From assembly GCF_023634765.1 (NCBI RefSeq), contig NZ_JAMLFX010000011.1, positions 108,127 to 143,594 of the forward strand: a stretch of DNA of 35,468 bases, in the 5' to 3' direction. This DNA is from Pseudomonas sp. AKS31 (lineage in GTDB: Bacteria; Pseudomonadota; Gammaproteobacteria; Pseudomonadales; Pseudomonadaceae). Positions 1 through 8,392 of the stretch are shown piece by piece. The position numbers and the translations under genes are program-made. Within the stretch, counting starts at the first letter, position 1. Each line of letters starts with the position of its first letter. Under the pieces are notes generated by a model that saw only the letters and a program-made list of their open reading frames with translations, made no database searches and was not told where the DNA came from.

Positions 1-27
1 GAGGCCATCACTGACAACCAGGATCCA

Positions 28-999
28 TCAGGCAGAAGCCACTCTGGCAAACCCCGCGCGAATCTTCTCTTCCGGCAAGTCATCGGCAATAAACACAATC
101 ACACTTTCCCGCGCCTCACCCTCGGCCCATTCGGTATCCCAGTCGAAGCCATAGAGCTTCAACACGCCCTGAAACACCAGGCGCCGATCCTCACCCGCGA
201 TGTTCAGCACGCCTTTGTAACGCAGCAACTGCTTGCCGTGTTCTTCCAGCAGCTCATTCATGAACTCGCTGAGCTGATCGATATCCAGCGGCTGATCGGT
301 GCGCAACACCAGACTGGAAATGCGATCAATCGACGGCGCCTTGCTGACCGGGCGCAAGCTCAAACCACCGCCGAGATCAGCATTGAGGTTGAAGCCGCGC
401 ACATCGAGCAGCTCCGCCAGATCGATGTTGCCGTGCTCCACCACTCGGATCGGCGCGCGCCGGTTGATCCGCGTCAGGCGTTCGCTCAGCTCGGTGAACG
501 TGGCTTCATCGACCAGATCGGTCTTGCTCACCAGCAAGCGGTCAGCGAAACCGATCTGTGCCTGGGCGATGGTCTGGGTCAGGTGCACGTCCGCGTGCGC
601 GGCATCGACCAGGGTGATGATGCCGTCAAGCAGGTAGCGCTCGCGCAGCTCTTCGTCGATGAAAAAGGTCTGCGCCACCGGCGCCGGATCGGCCAGACCG
701 GTGCACTCGATGACCAGGCGATCAAACGCAATCTCGCCGCTGTCCAGGCGCTCAAGCAGCAGGTACAGCGCTTTGGTCAGGTCGGTGTGAATGGTGCAGC
801 AGACGCAGCCGTTGGCCAGGGTCATGACTTGCACCGGTTCGTCACCGAGCAACTGAGTGTCGATGCCGGCATCGCTGAATTCGTTTTCGATCACGGCGAT
901 TTTCAGGCCGTGCTCGGCTTTCAAGATATGGCGCAGCAAGGTGGTCTTGCCGGCACCGAGGAAACCGCTGAGTACCGTGACCGGGATGGGAGAGGACAA
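28..999 (-). CDS. yjiA: YjiA-type CobW/COG0523 metallochaperone GTPase
   Basis: A 323-residue GTPase of the CobW/COG0523 family, which delivers metals (zinc, cobalt or nickel) to target proteins in the cytosol using GTP. Visible motifs are the P-loop GFLGAGKT at residues 12-19, the metal-binding CxCC (C65, C67, C68), ECTGLADP as the switch region, and SKTD as the guanine-specificity motif; a CobW C-terminal domain follows. The chosen start is a TTG at 999, supported by AAGGAG eight bases upstream, and the length matches E. coli YjiA. It is the last gene of a btsT-yjiX-yjiA arrangement also found in E. coli, but a REPIN separates it from yjiX, so it may be expressed partly on its own. Which metal and client it serves cannot be read from the sequence. 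Confidence 0.9.
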   Translation of the reverse strand: MSSPIPVTVLSGFLGAGKTTLLRHILKAEHGLKIAVIENEFSDAGIDTQLLGDEPVQVMTLANGCVCCTIHTDLTKALYLLLERLDSGEIAFDRLVIECTGLADPAPVAQTFFIDEELRERYLLDGIITLVDAAHADVHLTQTIAQAQIGFADRLLVSKTDLVDEATFTELSERLTRINRRAPIRVVEHGNIDLAELLDVRGFNLNADLGGGLSLRPVSKAPSIDRISSLVLRTDQPLDIDQLSEFMNELLEEHGKQLLRYKGVLNIAGEDRRLVFQGVLKLYGFDWDTEWAEGEARESVIVFIADDLPEEKIRAGFARVASA

Positions 1000-1040
1000 A
1001 ACTCGATCTCCTTCAAATAAATGAACAACACGAAAACAAA

Positions 1041-1130
1041 TGTGGGAGCGAGCCTGCTCGCGAAAGCGGTGTGCCAGTCAAATTATTCATCAACTGACAC
1101 TCCGTATTCGCGAGCAGGCTCGCTCCCACA
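1041..1130. repeat. REPIN, class A copy 1
   Basis: Two REP units in inverted orientation: TGTGGGAGCGAGCCTGCTCG at the left and its reverse complement at the right, around a variable centre of about 40 bases. The same pair recurs at 3985, 22138 and 34007. REPINs of this type are spread in Pseudomonas by RAYT transposases; none is encoded in this window. This copy lies between yjiX and yjiA. Confidence 0.9.
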
Positions 1131-1158
1131 GGGATTACCTCAACCTTGCGCTGTCAGC

Positions 1159-1356
1159 TCAACAGCACTTCGGCCCACCCTTGCCACCGTAACGGGCTTC
1201 CTGACGTTCGCGAAAGAACATCTCGTAGCTCATCACCGGCTTGTCCGGGTGCTTGGTTTGCATATGCTCGACGTAGGTGTCGTAGTCGGGCATGCCGACC
1301 ATCAGGCGCGCGGCCTGACCGAGGTATTTACCGAGGCGACTCAGGTCATTGAACAT
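1159..1356 (-). CDS. yjiX: YbdD/YjiX family small protein
   Basis: A 65-residue protein of the YbdD/YjiX family (DUF466). It contains the family block PDYDTYVEHMQTKHPDKP, then MSYEMFFRERQEARYGG, and ends in a double cysteine, as E. coli YjiX does. Members sit directly downstream of CstA/BtsT-type peptide or pyruvate transporters; the molecular role is not established, and an accessory role to the transporter is an inference from constant neighbourhood. It starts 15 bases after the btsT stop, so the two are surely co-transcribed. There is no membrane segment. Confidence 0.9.
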   Translation of the reverse strand: MFNDLSRLGKYLGQAARLMVGMPDYDTYVEHMQTKHPDKPVMSYEMFFRERQEARYGGKGGPKCC

Positions 1357-1371
1357 GGTGCAATCCTCTGG

Positions 1372-3438
1372 TTACGCGTCCGGCAGGGCCTGGAATGGCG
1401 ATTCTTTATCCGTACGCTCTTTTTTGCCCCAGGCGGCGATGCCGACCTTGAGCGCATAGAACAGGATGCTGAAGACCACGAACAGGAACAGCGCGGTAAG
1501 CGTTGCGTTGGTGTAAGCGTTGAAGATCACGTGCTGCATCTGCTCGACGCTTTTTGCCGGTGCCAGCACCTGACCATTGGCCAGCGCATCGCTGTATTTC
1601 TTGGCCAGCGACAGGAAGCCGATCGCCGGGTTGGCATCGAACAGTTTGATGAAGCCGGCCGTCGTGGTGCAGATCAGCAGCCAGGTAGCCGGCAGCAGGG
1701 TGACCCAGATGTAGCGCTGGCGCTTCATTTTGATCAGGACCACGGTGCCGAGCATCAGCGCGATACCGGCCAGCATCTGGTTGGAGATACCGAACAACGG
1801 CCACAGGGTGTTGATACCGCCCAGTGGATCGATCACACCCTGGTACAGCAACCAGCCCCACATCGCCACACAACCGGCGGTGGCAATCAGGTTGGCGGTC
1901 CACGATTCGGTGCGTTTCAGCGCGGGAACGAAGGAGCCGAGCAGGTCCTGCAGCATGAAACGTCCGGCACGGGTGCCGGCGTCCACGGCCGTCAGGATGA
2001 ACAGCGCTTCGAACAGGATCGCGAAGTGGTACCAGAACGCCATGGTGTTTTCACCCGGCAGGACACTGTGCAAGATCTGCGCAATACCGACCGCCAGGGT
2101 CGGCGCACCACCGGCACGGGCCAGAATAGTGGTTTCACCGATGTCGTGGGCCACGGCTTGCAGTGCTTCCGGCGTGATCGCGAAGCCCCAGCTCGTGACC
2201 ATTTGCGCCACTGACGCGGCATCACTGCCGACCACGGCGGCCGGGCTGTTCATGGCGAAGTACACGCCTGGCTCGATCACCGAAGCGGCAACCATCGCCA
2301 TGATCGCCACGAACGACTCCATCAACATGCCGCCGTAACCGATGTAGCGGGCGTTGGTTTCGTTATCCAAAAGCTTCGGCGTGGTGCCCGAAGAAATCAG
2401 TGCGTGGAAACCGGAAACCGCACCGCAAGCGATGGTGATGAACAGGAACGGGAACAGACCGCCCTTCCACACCGGGCCGGTGCCGTCGACGAACTGGGTC
2501 AGTGCCGGCATTTTCAGCTCGGGCATGGTCACCAGAATGCCGATCGCCAAGGCGACGATGGTACCGATCTTGAGGAAAGTCGACAGATAGTCACGCGGCG
2601 CCAGAATCAGCCACACCGGAAGCGATGCAGCGACGAAACCGTAACCAACCAGCATCCAGGTAATCTGCACGCCGGTGAAGGTGAAGGCCTTGGCCCACAC
2701 CGGATCAGCAGCAATCTGCCCACCGAGCCAGATCGACCCGAGCAACAGCAATACGCCGACCACGGAGATCTCGCCGATGCGGCCCGGGCGGATGTAGCGC
2801 ATGTAAATGCCCATGAACATCGCGATCGGGATGGTCGCCATTACGGTGAAGATGCCCCACGGGCTCTCCGCCAGCGCTTTGACCACAATCAGTGCCAGCA
2901 CCGCGAGGATGATGATCATGATCAGGAAACAGCCGAACAGGGCGATGGTGCCGGGAATACGGCCCATTTCTTCACGCACCATGTCGCCCAGGGAACGGCC
3001 GTTGCGCCGGGTCGACATGAACAGCACCATGAAGTCCTGCACCGCGCCTGCCAGCACCACACCGGCAATCAGCCAGAGCGTGCCGGGCAAGTAGCCCATC
3101 TGCGCGGCCAATACCGGGCCGACCAGAGGTCCGGCGCCCGCGATCGCGGCGAAGTGGTGACCGAAAAGAATGTGTTTATTGGTCGGCACATAGTCCAGAC
3201 CGTCGTTGTTGAGCACGGCGGGGGTGGCCCGACGCGGATCGAGTTGCATCACATTGTTAGCGATGAACAGGCTGTAGTAACGGTACGCAACCAGATAAAT
3301 GGCCACAGCCGCGACCACGATCCACAAGGCGTTGATTGCCTCGCCGCGGCGCAATGCCACTACGCCCAGGGCGCACGCTCCTACGATTGCCAGCACTAAC
3401 CACGGTAAGTGGCGTAGCAGGCTATTATTATTTTTCAT
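1372..3438 (-). CDS. btsT: CstA-family pyruvate/peptide transporter, BtsT-like
   Basis: A 688-residue polytopic inner-membrane carrier of the CstA family. From memory, its sequence is closer to E. coli BtsT (YjiY, a pyruvate/H+ symporter) than to E. coli CstA: shared stretches include VALRRGE near the start, ALFGCFLIMIIILAVLALIVVKALAESPWG-like text, and a C-terminal RTDKESP tail. The family signature GHHFAAIAGAGPLVGPVLAAQMGYLPG is intact. I start at the ATG at 3438 (MKNNNSLL), because the upstream extension does not resemble the family and this ATG matches the BtsT N-terminus; the ribosome site there is weak (GGA). It heads the btsT-yjiX-yjiA cluster. Many annotations would call it cstA. The transported substrate is inferred. 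Confidence 0.9.
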   Translation of the reverse strand: MKNNNSLLRHLPWLVLAIVGACALGVVALRRGEAINALWIVVAAVAIYLVAYRYYSLFIANNVMQLDPRRATPAVLNNDGLDYVPTNKHILFGHHFAAIAGAGPLVGPVLAAQMGYLPGTLWLIAGVVLAGAVQDFMVLFMSTRRNGRSLGDMVREEMGRIPGTIALFGCFLIMIIILAVLALIVVKALAESPWGIFTVMATIPIAMFMGIYMRYIRPGRIGEISVVGVLLLLGSIWLGGQIAADPVWAKAFTFTGVQITWMLVGYGFVAASLPVWLILAPRDYLSTFLKIGTIVALAIGILVTMPELKMPALTQFVDGTGPVWKGGLFPFLFITIACGAVSGFHALISSGTTPKLLDNETNARYIGYGGMLMESFVAIMAMVAASVIEPGVYFAMNSPAAVVGSDAASVAQMVTSWGFAITPEALQAVAHDIGETTILARAGGAPTLAVGIAQILHSVLPGENTMAFWYHFAILFEALFILTAVDAGTRAGRFMLQDLLGSFVPALKRTESWTANLIATAGCVAMWGWLLYQGVIDPLGGINTLWPLFGISNQMLAGIALMLGTVVLIKMKRQRYIWVTLLPATWLLICTTTAGFIKLFDANPAIGFLSLAKKYSDALANGQVLAPAKSVEQMQHVIFNAYTNATLTALFLFVVFSILFYALKVGIAAWGKKERTDKESPFQALPDA

Positions 3439-3540
3439 TTTATTATTCCAGCCAGGGTGGACAAGAAAGACAGCCACCCCGAGTTTAGCGCTTACGGCGC
3501 CAAAGGCCATACCCCGACGTTGGTCTAGACGCTTTAGCGA

Positions 3541-3571
3541 TTGGCTGGCGCCCGCATTCGCGGTCTATAGT
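3541..3571 (+). promoter_or_regulatory. possible promoter for the PilZ gene
   Basis: A TATAGT -10-like hexamer at 3566-3571 lies 27 bases before the pilZ start. The nearest -35-like element is TTGGCT at 3541, giving a 19-base spacer that is longer than ideal. Weak support. Confidence 0.3.
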
Positions 3572-3597
3572 CAGCGAACCTTCAAGAGGATTGCGCC

Positions 3598-3966
3598 ATG
3601 AGCGACCACTCCGCCAACCGACGTCGTTTCAAACGTATTGCGTTCGATGCCAGAACCGAGCTGAGTCAGGGCCAATTCATCTGGCCGGTCAAGCTGATCG
3701 ATCTGTCGCTCAAGGGACTGCTGATCGAGCGACCGGAGCCGTGGCTGGGGGATCGCGAACAGGATTTCTTCGTTGACATTCATCTGAGCGATGACGTCGA
3801 TATCGAGATGGATGTGCACTTGGCCCATGAGGAAAACGGCCAGTTGGGGTTTGTCTGCCGGCATATCAGCCTGGAATCGATCCAGCGCTTGCGACGGTTG
3901 ATCGAGTTGAATCTGGCGGATGAGGCCGAACTGGAACGCGAACTGGGTGCCTTGATCGAAATCTAG
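3598..3966 (+). CDS. PilZ domain protein (c-di-GMP receptor)
   Basis: A 122-residue single-domain PilZ protein, a cytosolic receptor for the second messenger c-di-GMP. Both halves of the binding signature are present: the arginine motif RRFKR at residues 9-13 and DLSLKG at 35-40 (D/NxSxxG). AGAGGA sits eight bases before the ATG. No output domain is fused, so it must act through a partner protein. It is divergent from btsT and convergent with radA, with a REPIN in the convergent gap, and appears to be a single-gene unit. The partner and phenotype cannot be inferred from this sequence. Confidence 0.9.
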   Translation: MSDHSANRRRFKRIAFDARTELSQGQFIWPVKLIDLSLKGLLIERPEPWLGDREQDFFVDIHLSDDVDIEMDVHLAHEENGQLGFVCRHISLESIQRLRRLIELNLADEAELERELGALIEI

Positions 3967-3984
3967 CCATCACTACAAAGCTCC

Positions 3985-4074
3985 TGTGGGAGCGAGCCTG
4001 CTCGCGAAGACGGTGTGTCATTGAGCAATGATGCCGACTGACACGGCCCCTTCGCGAGCAGGCTCGCTCCCACA
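3985..4074. repeat. REPIN, class A copy 2
   Basis: The same inverted REP pair as at 1041, here filling the convergent gap between the PilZ gene and radA. Both arms are complete; the centre differs in sequence. Confidence 0.9.
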
Positions 4075-4084
4075 AGTTCGGCGT

Positions 4085-5452
4085 TCACTCAAACAATGCG
4101 TCGAGCGCCTGTTCAAGGCGGGTCACGGCGATGATCTGCAAACCCGGAGGGGATTCCTTCGGCGCATTGCCTTTAGGCACGATCGCCCGCTTGAAGCCAT
4201 GCTTGGCCGCTTCCTTCAAACGCTCCTGCCCGCTCGGCACCGGACGCACTTCACCCGACAGCCCGACCTCACCGAACACCAACAGATCATGCGGCAACGG
4301 CCGGTTGCGCAGGCTCGACATGACCGCCGCCATCAACGCCAGATCCGATGCCGTCTCCAACACCTTCACCCCGCCGACCACGTTGAGGAACACATCCTGA
4401 TCGTGAGTCGGAATGCCACCGTGGCGATGCAAAACCGCCAACAACATCGCCAAACGGTTCTGATCCAGCCCCAACGTCACCCGCCGCGGATTGGCCAGAT
4501 GACTGTCATCGACCAGCGCCTGCACTTCCACCAGCATCGGCCGCGTGCCTTCCCATGTGGCCATGACCACGCTGCCAGGGACTTCTTCCTGCGCACGAGT
4601 CAGAAATATCGCCGAAGGATTGGAGACTTCTTTCAAACCCTTGTCGGTCATGCCGAACACGCCCAACTCGTTGACCGCGCCGAAACGGTTTTTCACCGCG
4701 CGCAGCAAGCGCAAACGGCCATCGGACTCACCTTCGAAATACAGCACGGTGTCGACCATGTGTTCGAGAACACGGGGACCGGCCAACGCGCCTTCCTTGG
4801 TAACGTGGCCGACGAGGAAAATCGCCGTGCCGCTCTGCTTGGCATATCGCACCAGCAGCGCCGCGCTCTCACGTACCTGGGAAACGCCGCCGGGGGCCGA
4901 TTGCAGTTGTTCGGTGAAGATCGTCTGGATCGAGTCGATCACCATCACCTTGGGTTTTTCCTGACGGGCGGTGGCGATGATGGTTTCGATGCAGGTTTCG
5001 GTCATTACCCGCAGTTGATCCTGCGGCAGTCCGAGACGCCGGGCGCGCATCGCTACTTGTTGCTGGGATTCTTCACCGGTGACGTACAGGGCGGGCATGC
5101 TTTTGGCGAGGTTGCACAGGGTCTGCAACAGGATCGTCGACTTGCCGATGCCCGGATCGCCGCCGATCAGCACCACCGAGCCGTCGACCAGACCACCGCC
5201 GAGGACCCGGTCCAGTTCACCGGACGCGGTGGAAAAGCGCGGAATCTCTTCGATGCTGACTTCGGCCAACGTCTTGATCTGCGCCTGTTGCCCGGCCCAG
5301 CCGGTACGCCCGGTCGGTGCCGTGGCACCGCCGCTTTCGATCATGGTCTCGGTCAGGGTGTTCCAGGCGCCGCACTCGCCGCACTGGCCCGCCCACTTGG
5401 GAAAGGTTGCGCCGCACTCGGTGCAGCCGTACATGCGCTTGGCCTTGGCCAT
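4085..5452 (-). CDS. radA: DNA repair protein RadA
   Basis: A 455-residue RadA (Sms), a RecA-like ATPase that promotes branch migration and processing of recombination intermediates. Domains in order: a zinc finger C10-x2-C13...C24-x2-C27; a RecA-like ATPase with Walker A GDPGIGKST at 98-106; the RadA-specific KNRFG motif at 254-258; and a C-terminal Lon-protease-like domain from about residue 280. All diagnostic residues are present and the length is normal. It lies 45 bases downstream of ankB on the same strand and ends at a REPIN, about 10 bases before the repeat arm. Confidence 0.97.
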   Translation of the reverse strand: MAKAKRMYGCTECGATFPKWAGQCGECGAWNTLTETMIESGGATAPTGRTGWAGQQAQIKTLAEVSIEEIPRFSTASGELDRVLGGGLVDGSVVLIGGDPGIGKSTILLQTLCNLAKSMPALYVTGEESQQQVAMRARRLGLPQDQLRVMTETCIETIIATARQEKPKVMVIDSIQTIFTEQLQSAPGGVSQVRESAALLVRYAKQSGTAIFLVGHVTKEGALAGPRVLEHMVDTVLYFEGESDGRLRLLRAVKNRFGAVNELGVFGMTDKGLKEVSNPSAIFLTRAQEEVPGSVVMATWEGTRPMLVEVQALVDDSHLANPRRVTLGLDQNRLAMLLAVLHRHGGIPTHDQDVFLNVVGGVKVLETASDLALMAAVMSSLRNRPLPHDLLVFGEVGLSGEVRPVPSGQERLKEAAKHGFKRAIVPKGNAPKESPPGLQIIAVTRLEQALDALFE

Positions 5453-5497
5453 CAGAACCCCCGATAAAAACCGCGATGATAACGCACGTGCCGACGA

Positions 5498-6043
5498 TCA
5501 GCGCGGCGCCGCACTACGGATTTCGCCACTGGCCAGACGCGTGGCGCTATTACCCAACGGATCTTCGGCATTCAGGTCCGCGCCCTTGGTTTTCAGCGCA
5601 TCGAGCAATTCCAGGCGCTTGAACAATCCGGCGTACATGGCTGCCGTCTGCCCGGCGCCATTGCGCTGATCAGGGCTGCAATCGGTAGCCATCAGGCGCC
5701 GGGCGATCTGTACTTCACCTTTGAAAATCGCCCCCATCAGCGCGGTGTTGCCGCGTTGATCCTGGGCACAGGCATCGGCGCCAGCAGCAAGTAACCGCTC
5801 CACGGCCGGGGCCTGACCGTGATAGGCCGCCAGAATCAGCGCGGTGTAACCCTTGCTGTCGCGGGTGTCGAGGGAATAGCCGGACTCGATGAACGTGTCG
5901 AGCATCGGCACATCACCACGTCGGGCCGCATCGAAGTAGTAGTCCTGTAGCTGGGCTTTGATCGCAGCGGGACTCTGCTCGACCGGTGCCGCCCATGCCG
6001 CGAACGACAGGCAACCGGCCAAGAGTAAAAGACAGGTTCGCAT
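5498..6043 (-). CDS. ankB: Ankyrin-repeat protein AnkB
   Basis: A 181-residue exported ankyrin-repeat protein. An N-terminal signal peptide (MRTCLLLLAGCLSFAAWA) precedes about four ankyrin repeats; the recognisable blocks are DSKGYTALILAAYHGQ, DQRGNTALMGAIFKG and NGAGQTAAMYAGLF, then a degenerate last repeat. I choose the ATG at 6043: AAGGAG lies seven bases away, whereas the ATG at 6049 is only one base from it. It follows katB by 59 bases. In P. aeruginosa the equivalent katB-ankB pair is an operon in which AnkB is needed for full catalase activity and is thought to act in the periplasm. That role is carried over here by homology and position. Confidence 0.9.
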   Translation of the reverse strand: MRTCLLLLAGCLSFAAWAAPVEQSPAAIKAQLQDYYFDAARRGDVPMLDTFIESGYSLDTRDSKGYTALILAAYHGQAPAVERLLAAGADACAQDQRGNTALMGAIFKGEVQIARRLMATDCSPDQRNGAGQTAAMYAGLFKRLELLDALKTKGADLNAEDPLGNSATRLASGEIRSAAPR

Positions 6044-6064
6044 CAGCATTCTCCTTTAACGGAA

Positions 6065-6085
6065 CGGGGCCTGACTCAGGCCCCG
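6065..6085 (-). promoter_or_regulatory. intercistronic hairpin between katB and ankB
   Basis: A perfect inverted repeat, CGGGGCCTGA / C / TCAGGCCCCG, lies between the katB stop and the ankB ribosome site. No T-run follows on the minus strand, so it is not a classical terminator. It could stabilise the katB message or partly reduce ankB expression. Confidence 0.6.
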
Positions 6086-6102
6086 CGTGCGCTACATCGG
6101 TG

Positions 6103-7644
6103 TCAGTCGACCAGTTTCGCTGCCAGCGCCTTGACCCGGCTCAGGTCACCCTTGGCCACTTCCGTGACGCCAGTGCCGTATTCCGGATCGGCCTTATAAA
6201 GGAAGGACAGGATGATGTGCTTGCTCTCGTCATCGGTGGTCGCCAGCGAGCCGCCGAAGCTGTCGATCAGGTCCCGGCGTTCCTTCTTGCTGAACGAGCG
6301 ATACAGATCACCGGCCTGCTTGAAGTTCTGCTCACGCTGGATCTTCGCCTGCTGCGTGCTGCCCGACAGCGCCAACTGGCTGTAACGCGCGCCTGGCGTC
6401 TCGTCACGGGGTTGCAGTCGGCTTGGCTGGTAGTTCACACCACTGTTGCTGGCGCCGAAGTTCATCGCGCCATCCTGGTTGCCATTGTTCACGGCAACTT
6501 TCGGCGCATTGATCGGCAATTGCAGGGCATTGGCACCCAGGCGATACATTTGCGTATCGGCATAAGAAAACACTCGGCCTTGCAACAAACGGTCTTCGGA
6601 GGGTTCGATACCCGGAACAACATTGGCCGGTGCCATGGCCACTTGTTCGGTTTCCTGGAATACATTTGCCGGATTACGGTTCAATACCATTTGTCCAACT
6701 TTTCGCTCAGGAATACCTGGCCAGATCTTGGTGGCATCTAATGGATCGAAATCAAACTTGGACAAATCTTGTGGTTTCAGCACTTGAATGTACAAGTCCC
6801 ATTTCGGGAAGTTACCTTTATTGATATTGCTCACCAGATCATTGGTCATATGACTGTAATCTTGACCCTGAACTTTCGCGACTTGTTTTGGCGTGAGGTT
6901 ATTAAGCCCCTGCAAGCTCTTCCAGTGAAACTTGACGTAATGAACTTCGCCCTTGGCGTTAATCAACTTATAAGCATGGACACCGTTACCGTCCATTTCT
7001 CGATAACTGGCCGGCGTACCCGAGTTCGAATACAACTCGGTCAACGTTCGGGTAGCCTCCGGTACGTGGGAGAAGAAGTCGAATCGGCGAGAATCGTCAT
7101 CAAGGTTTGTCCGCGGATCCGGTTTGAACGCGTGCACCATGTCGGGAAACTTGATCGCGTCGCGGATGAAAAAGGTCGGGAAATTGTTACCGACCAGATC
7201 CCAGTTGCCGTCGGCGGTGTAGAACTTGGTGGCGAAACCTCGCGGATCACGCAGGGTTTCCGGTGAGTGATTACCGTGCACCACCGCAGAGAAACGCACG
7301 AATACCGGCGTTGTCTGGCCGGCGGCGAACACCTTGGCCTTGCTCAGGTCGCTGAGATCGTTGGTAACGGTGAAGGTGCCATGGGCGCCGGTGCCGCGGG
7401 CGTGAACCACACGCTCGGGAATGCGTTCACGGTCAAAGCGCTGCAACTTCTGAATCAATTGCACATCCTGCAGCAGCACCGGGCCGCTGGCACCGGCGGT
7501 CTGCGAGTTCTGATTGTCACCGACCGCTGCACCGTTATCGCGGGTCAGCGGCGCGGCGTTTACGGAGAAGGTCAACAGGCTGGCGGTGAGTACGCCGAGG
7601 GTGCGACGACGGGGAAAAGCCCCCAGTCCAAGTGCGGAGTTCAT
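6103..7644 (-). CDS. katB: Periplasmic catalase KatB
   Basis: A 513-residue monofunctional haem catalase that breaks hydrogen peroxide into water and oxygen. Active-site residues are visible: distal His81 (VVHARGTGAHGTF), Asn154 (GNNFPTFF) and the proximal haem-ligand Tyr361 (RVFSYADTQMYRLG). A leader with an arginine cluster (PRRRTLGVLTASLLTFSVNA) indicates export; the arginine pair could be Tat-like, but I would not insist on it. I start at the ATG at 7644, with AGAGGA upstream, rather than at a longer in-frame start that precedes the ribosome site. It is paired with ankB, as in P. aeruginosa, where katB is peroxide-inducible through OxyR. I could not find a convincing OxyR box. Confidence 0.95.
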   Translation of the reverse strand: MNSALGLGAFPRRRTLGVLTASLLTFSVNAAPLTRDNGAAVGDNQNSQTAGASGPVLLQDVQLIQKLQRFDRERIPERVVHARGTGAHGTFTVTNDLSDLSKAKVFAAGQTTPVFVRFSAVVHGNHSPETLRDPRGFATKFYTADGNWDLVGNNFPTFFIRDAIKFPDMVHAFKPDPRTNLDDDSRRFDFFSHVPEATRTLTELYSNSGTPASYREMDGNGVHAYKLINAKGEVHYVKFHWKSLQGLNNLTPKQVAKVQGQDYSHMTNDLVSNINKGNFPKWDLYIQVLKPQDLSKFDFDPLDATKIWPGIPERKVGQMVLNRNPANVFQETEQVAMAPANVVPGIEPSEDRLLQGRVFSYADTQMYRLGANALQLPINAPKVAVNNGNQDGAMNFGASNSGVNYQPSRLQPRDETPGARYSQLALSGSTQQAKIQREQNFKQAGDLYRSFSKKERRDLIDSFGGSLATTDDESKHIILSFLYKADPEYGTGVTEVAKGDLSRVKALAAKLVD

Positions 7645-7929
7645 ATCAGGATCCTCTGGTTTTTTTGGGCGCATCCAGGTGCGCCAACCCAAGGCTAGAG
7701 GCCTGCGGCGTCGAACATAAATAGAAAGAACGTAACGCCATGATTGAGAAAATTGGCTTTCCGATCAGCGAGTTACCGTATATTTCGCGCGCGACTGCTG
7801 GCACTTTGCAAACTAATCGTCGATTGATGTGTCGATAAAAACGGGCATTGTAAGAAGGTGTTTCGCGCAGGACGCGTTTTGCTGATTTACACTGCGTACA
7901 CCAAACTCATCTGTAACAAGGAAATAACT
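7645..7929. other. katB-mscL divergent intergenic region
   Basis: 285 bases that must hold the promoters of katB and mscL. I see an 11-base palindrome, AATCG-T-CGATT, at 7815-7825, and AT-rich stretches, but no promoter or OxyR box I would defend. Confidence 0.4.
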
Positions 7930-8343
7930 ATGGGCGTGCTAAGCGAGTTCAAGGCCTTCGCGGTCAAAGGCAATGTGGTCGATATGGCCGTCGGTATCAT
8001 CATCGGTGCTGCCTTCGGCAAGATTGTTTCGTCGTTTGTCGGGGACGTCATCATGCCGCCAATCGGCCTGTTGATCGGGGGGGTAGACTTCAGTGATCTG
8101 GCCGTCACGCTCAAGGCCGCAGTGGGAGACAGCCCTGCGGTGGTACTGGCCTACGGCAAATTCCTGCAGACCGTACTCGACTTCATCATTGTCGCTTTCG
8201 CCATTTTCATGGGTGTCAAAGCAATCAACCGCCTCAAACGCGAAGAGGCCGTGGCCCCTACCCTGCCACCGGTGCCGACCAAGGAAGAAGAGTTGCTGGG
8301 CGAAATCCGCGACTTGCTCAAGGCCCAGAACACCCGGCCCTGA
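7930..8343 (+). CDS. mscL: Large-conductance mechanosensitive channel MscL
   Basis: A 137-residue pore protein that opens under membrane tension and saves cells from hypo-osmotic shock. The N-terminal family block FKAFAVKGNVVDMAVGIIIGAAFGKIV forms the amphipathic helix and pore-lining TM1; TM2 is around residues 75-100 and a charged cytoplasmic helix ends the protein. Start at 7930, with AAGGA upstream; an upstream in-frame extension lacks family sequence. Length is typical. It is a single-gene unit closed by a strong hairpin. Confidence 0.97.
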   Translation: MGVLSEFKAFAVKGNVVDMAVGIIIGAAFGKIVSSFVGDVIMPPIGLLIGGVDFSDLAVTLKAAVGDSPAVVLAYGKFLQTVLDFIIVAFAIFMGVKAINRLKREEAVAPTLPPVPTKEEELLGEIRDLLKAQNTRP

Positions 8344-8360
8344 ATTCTGTGCACGATAGA

Positions 8361-8392
8361 AACAACGGCGCCTTCGAGGCGCCGTTTGTTTA
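8361..8392. terminator. bidirectional terminator between mscL and fpr
   Basis: The stem ACGGCGCCT / TCG / AGGCGCCGT at 8365-8385 is flanked by A-rich sequence on the left and T-rich sequence on the right. It can therefore stop both mscL and the convergent fpr. The fpr stop codon at 8390 sits in its right flank. Confidence 0.85.

Noticed and set aside
4028..5467. 479-codon plus-strand open frame opposite radA
   Set aside because: It is the antisense shadow of a clear RadA gene; its low-complexity Gln/His/Arg-rich translation matches no family. Similar long shadows at 1021-2214, 2404-3399 and 12470-13726 were dropped for the same reason.
7645..7760. OxyR box upstream of katB
   Set aside because: ATAG/GAT-like fragments occur, but they do not fit the four-part ATAG-N7-CTAT spacing well enough to report, although OxyR control is expected from P. 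aeruginosa.
7799..7812. TGGCACTTTGCA as a sigma-54 promoter before mscL
   Set aside because: GG and GC are too close together; sigma-54 needs about ten bases between them.
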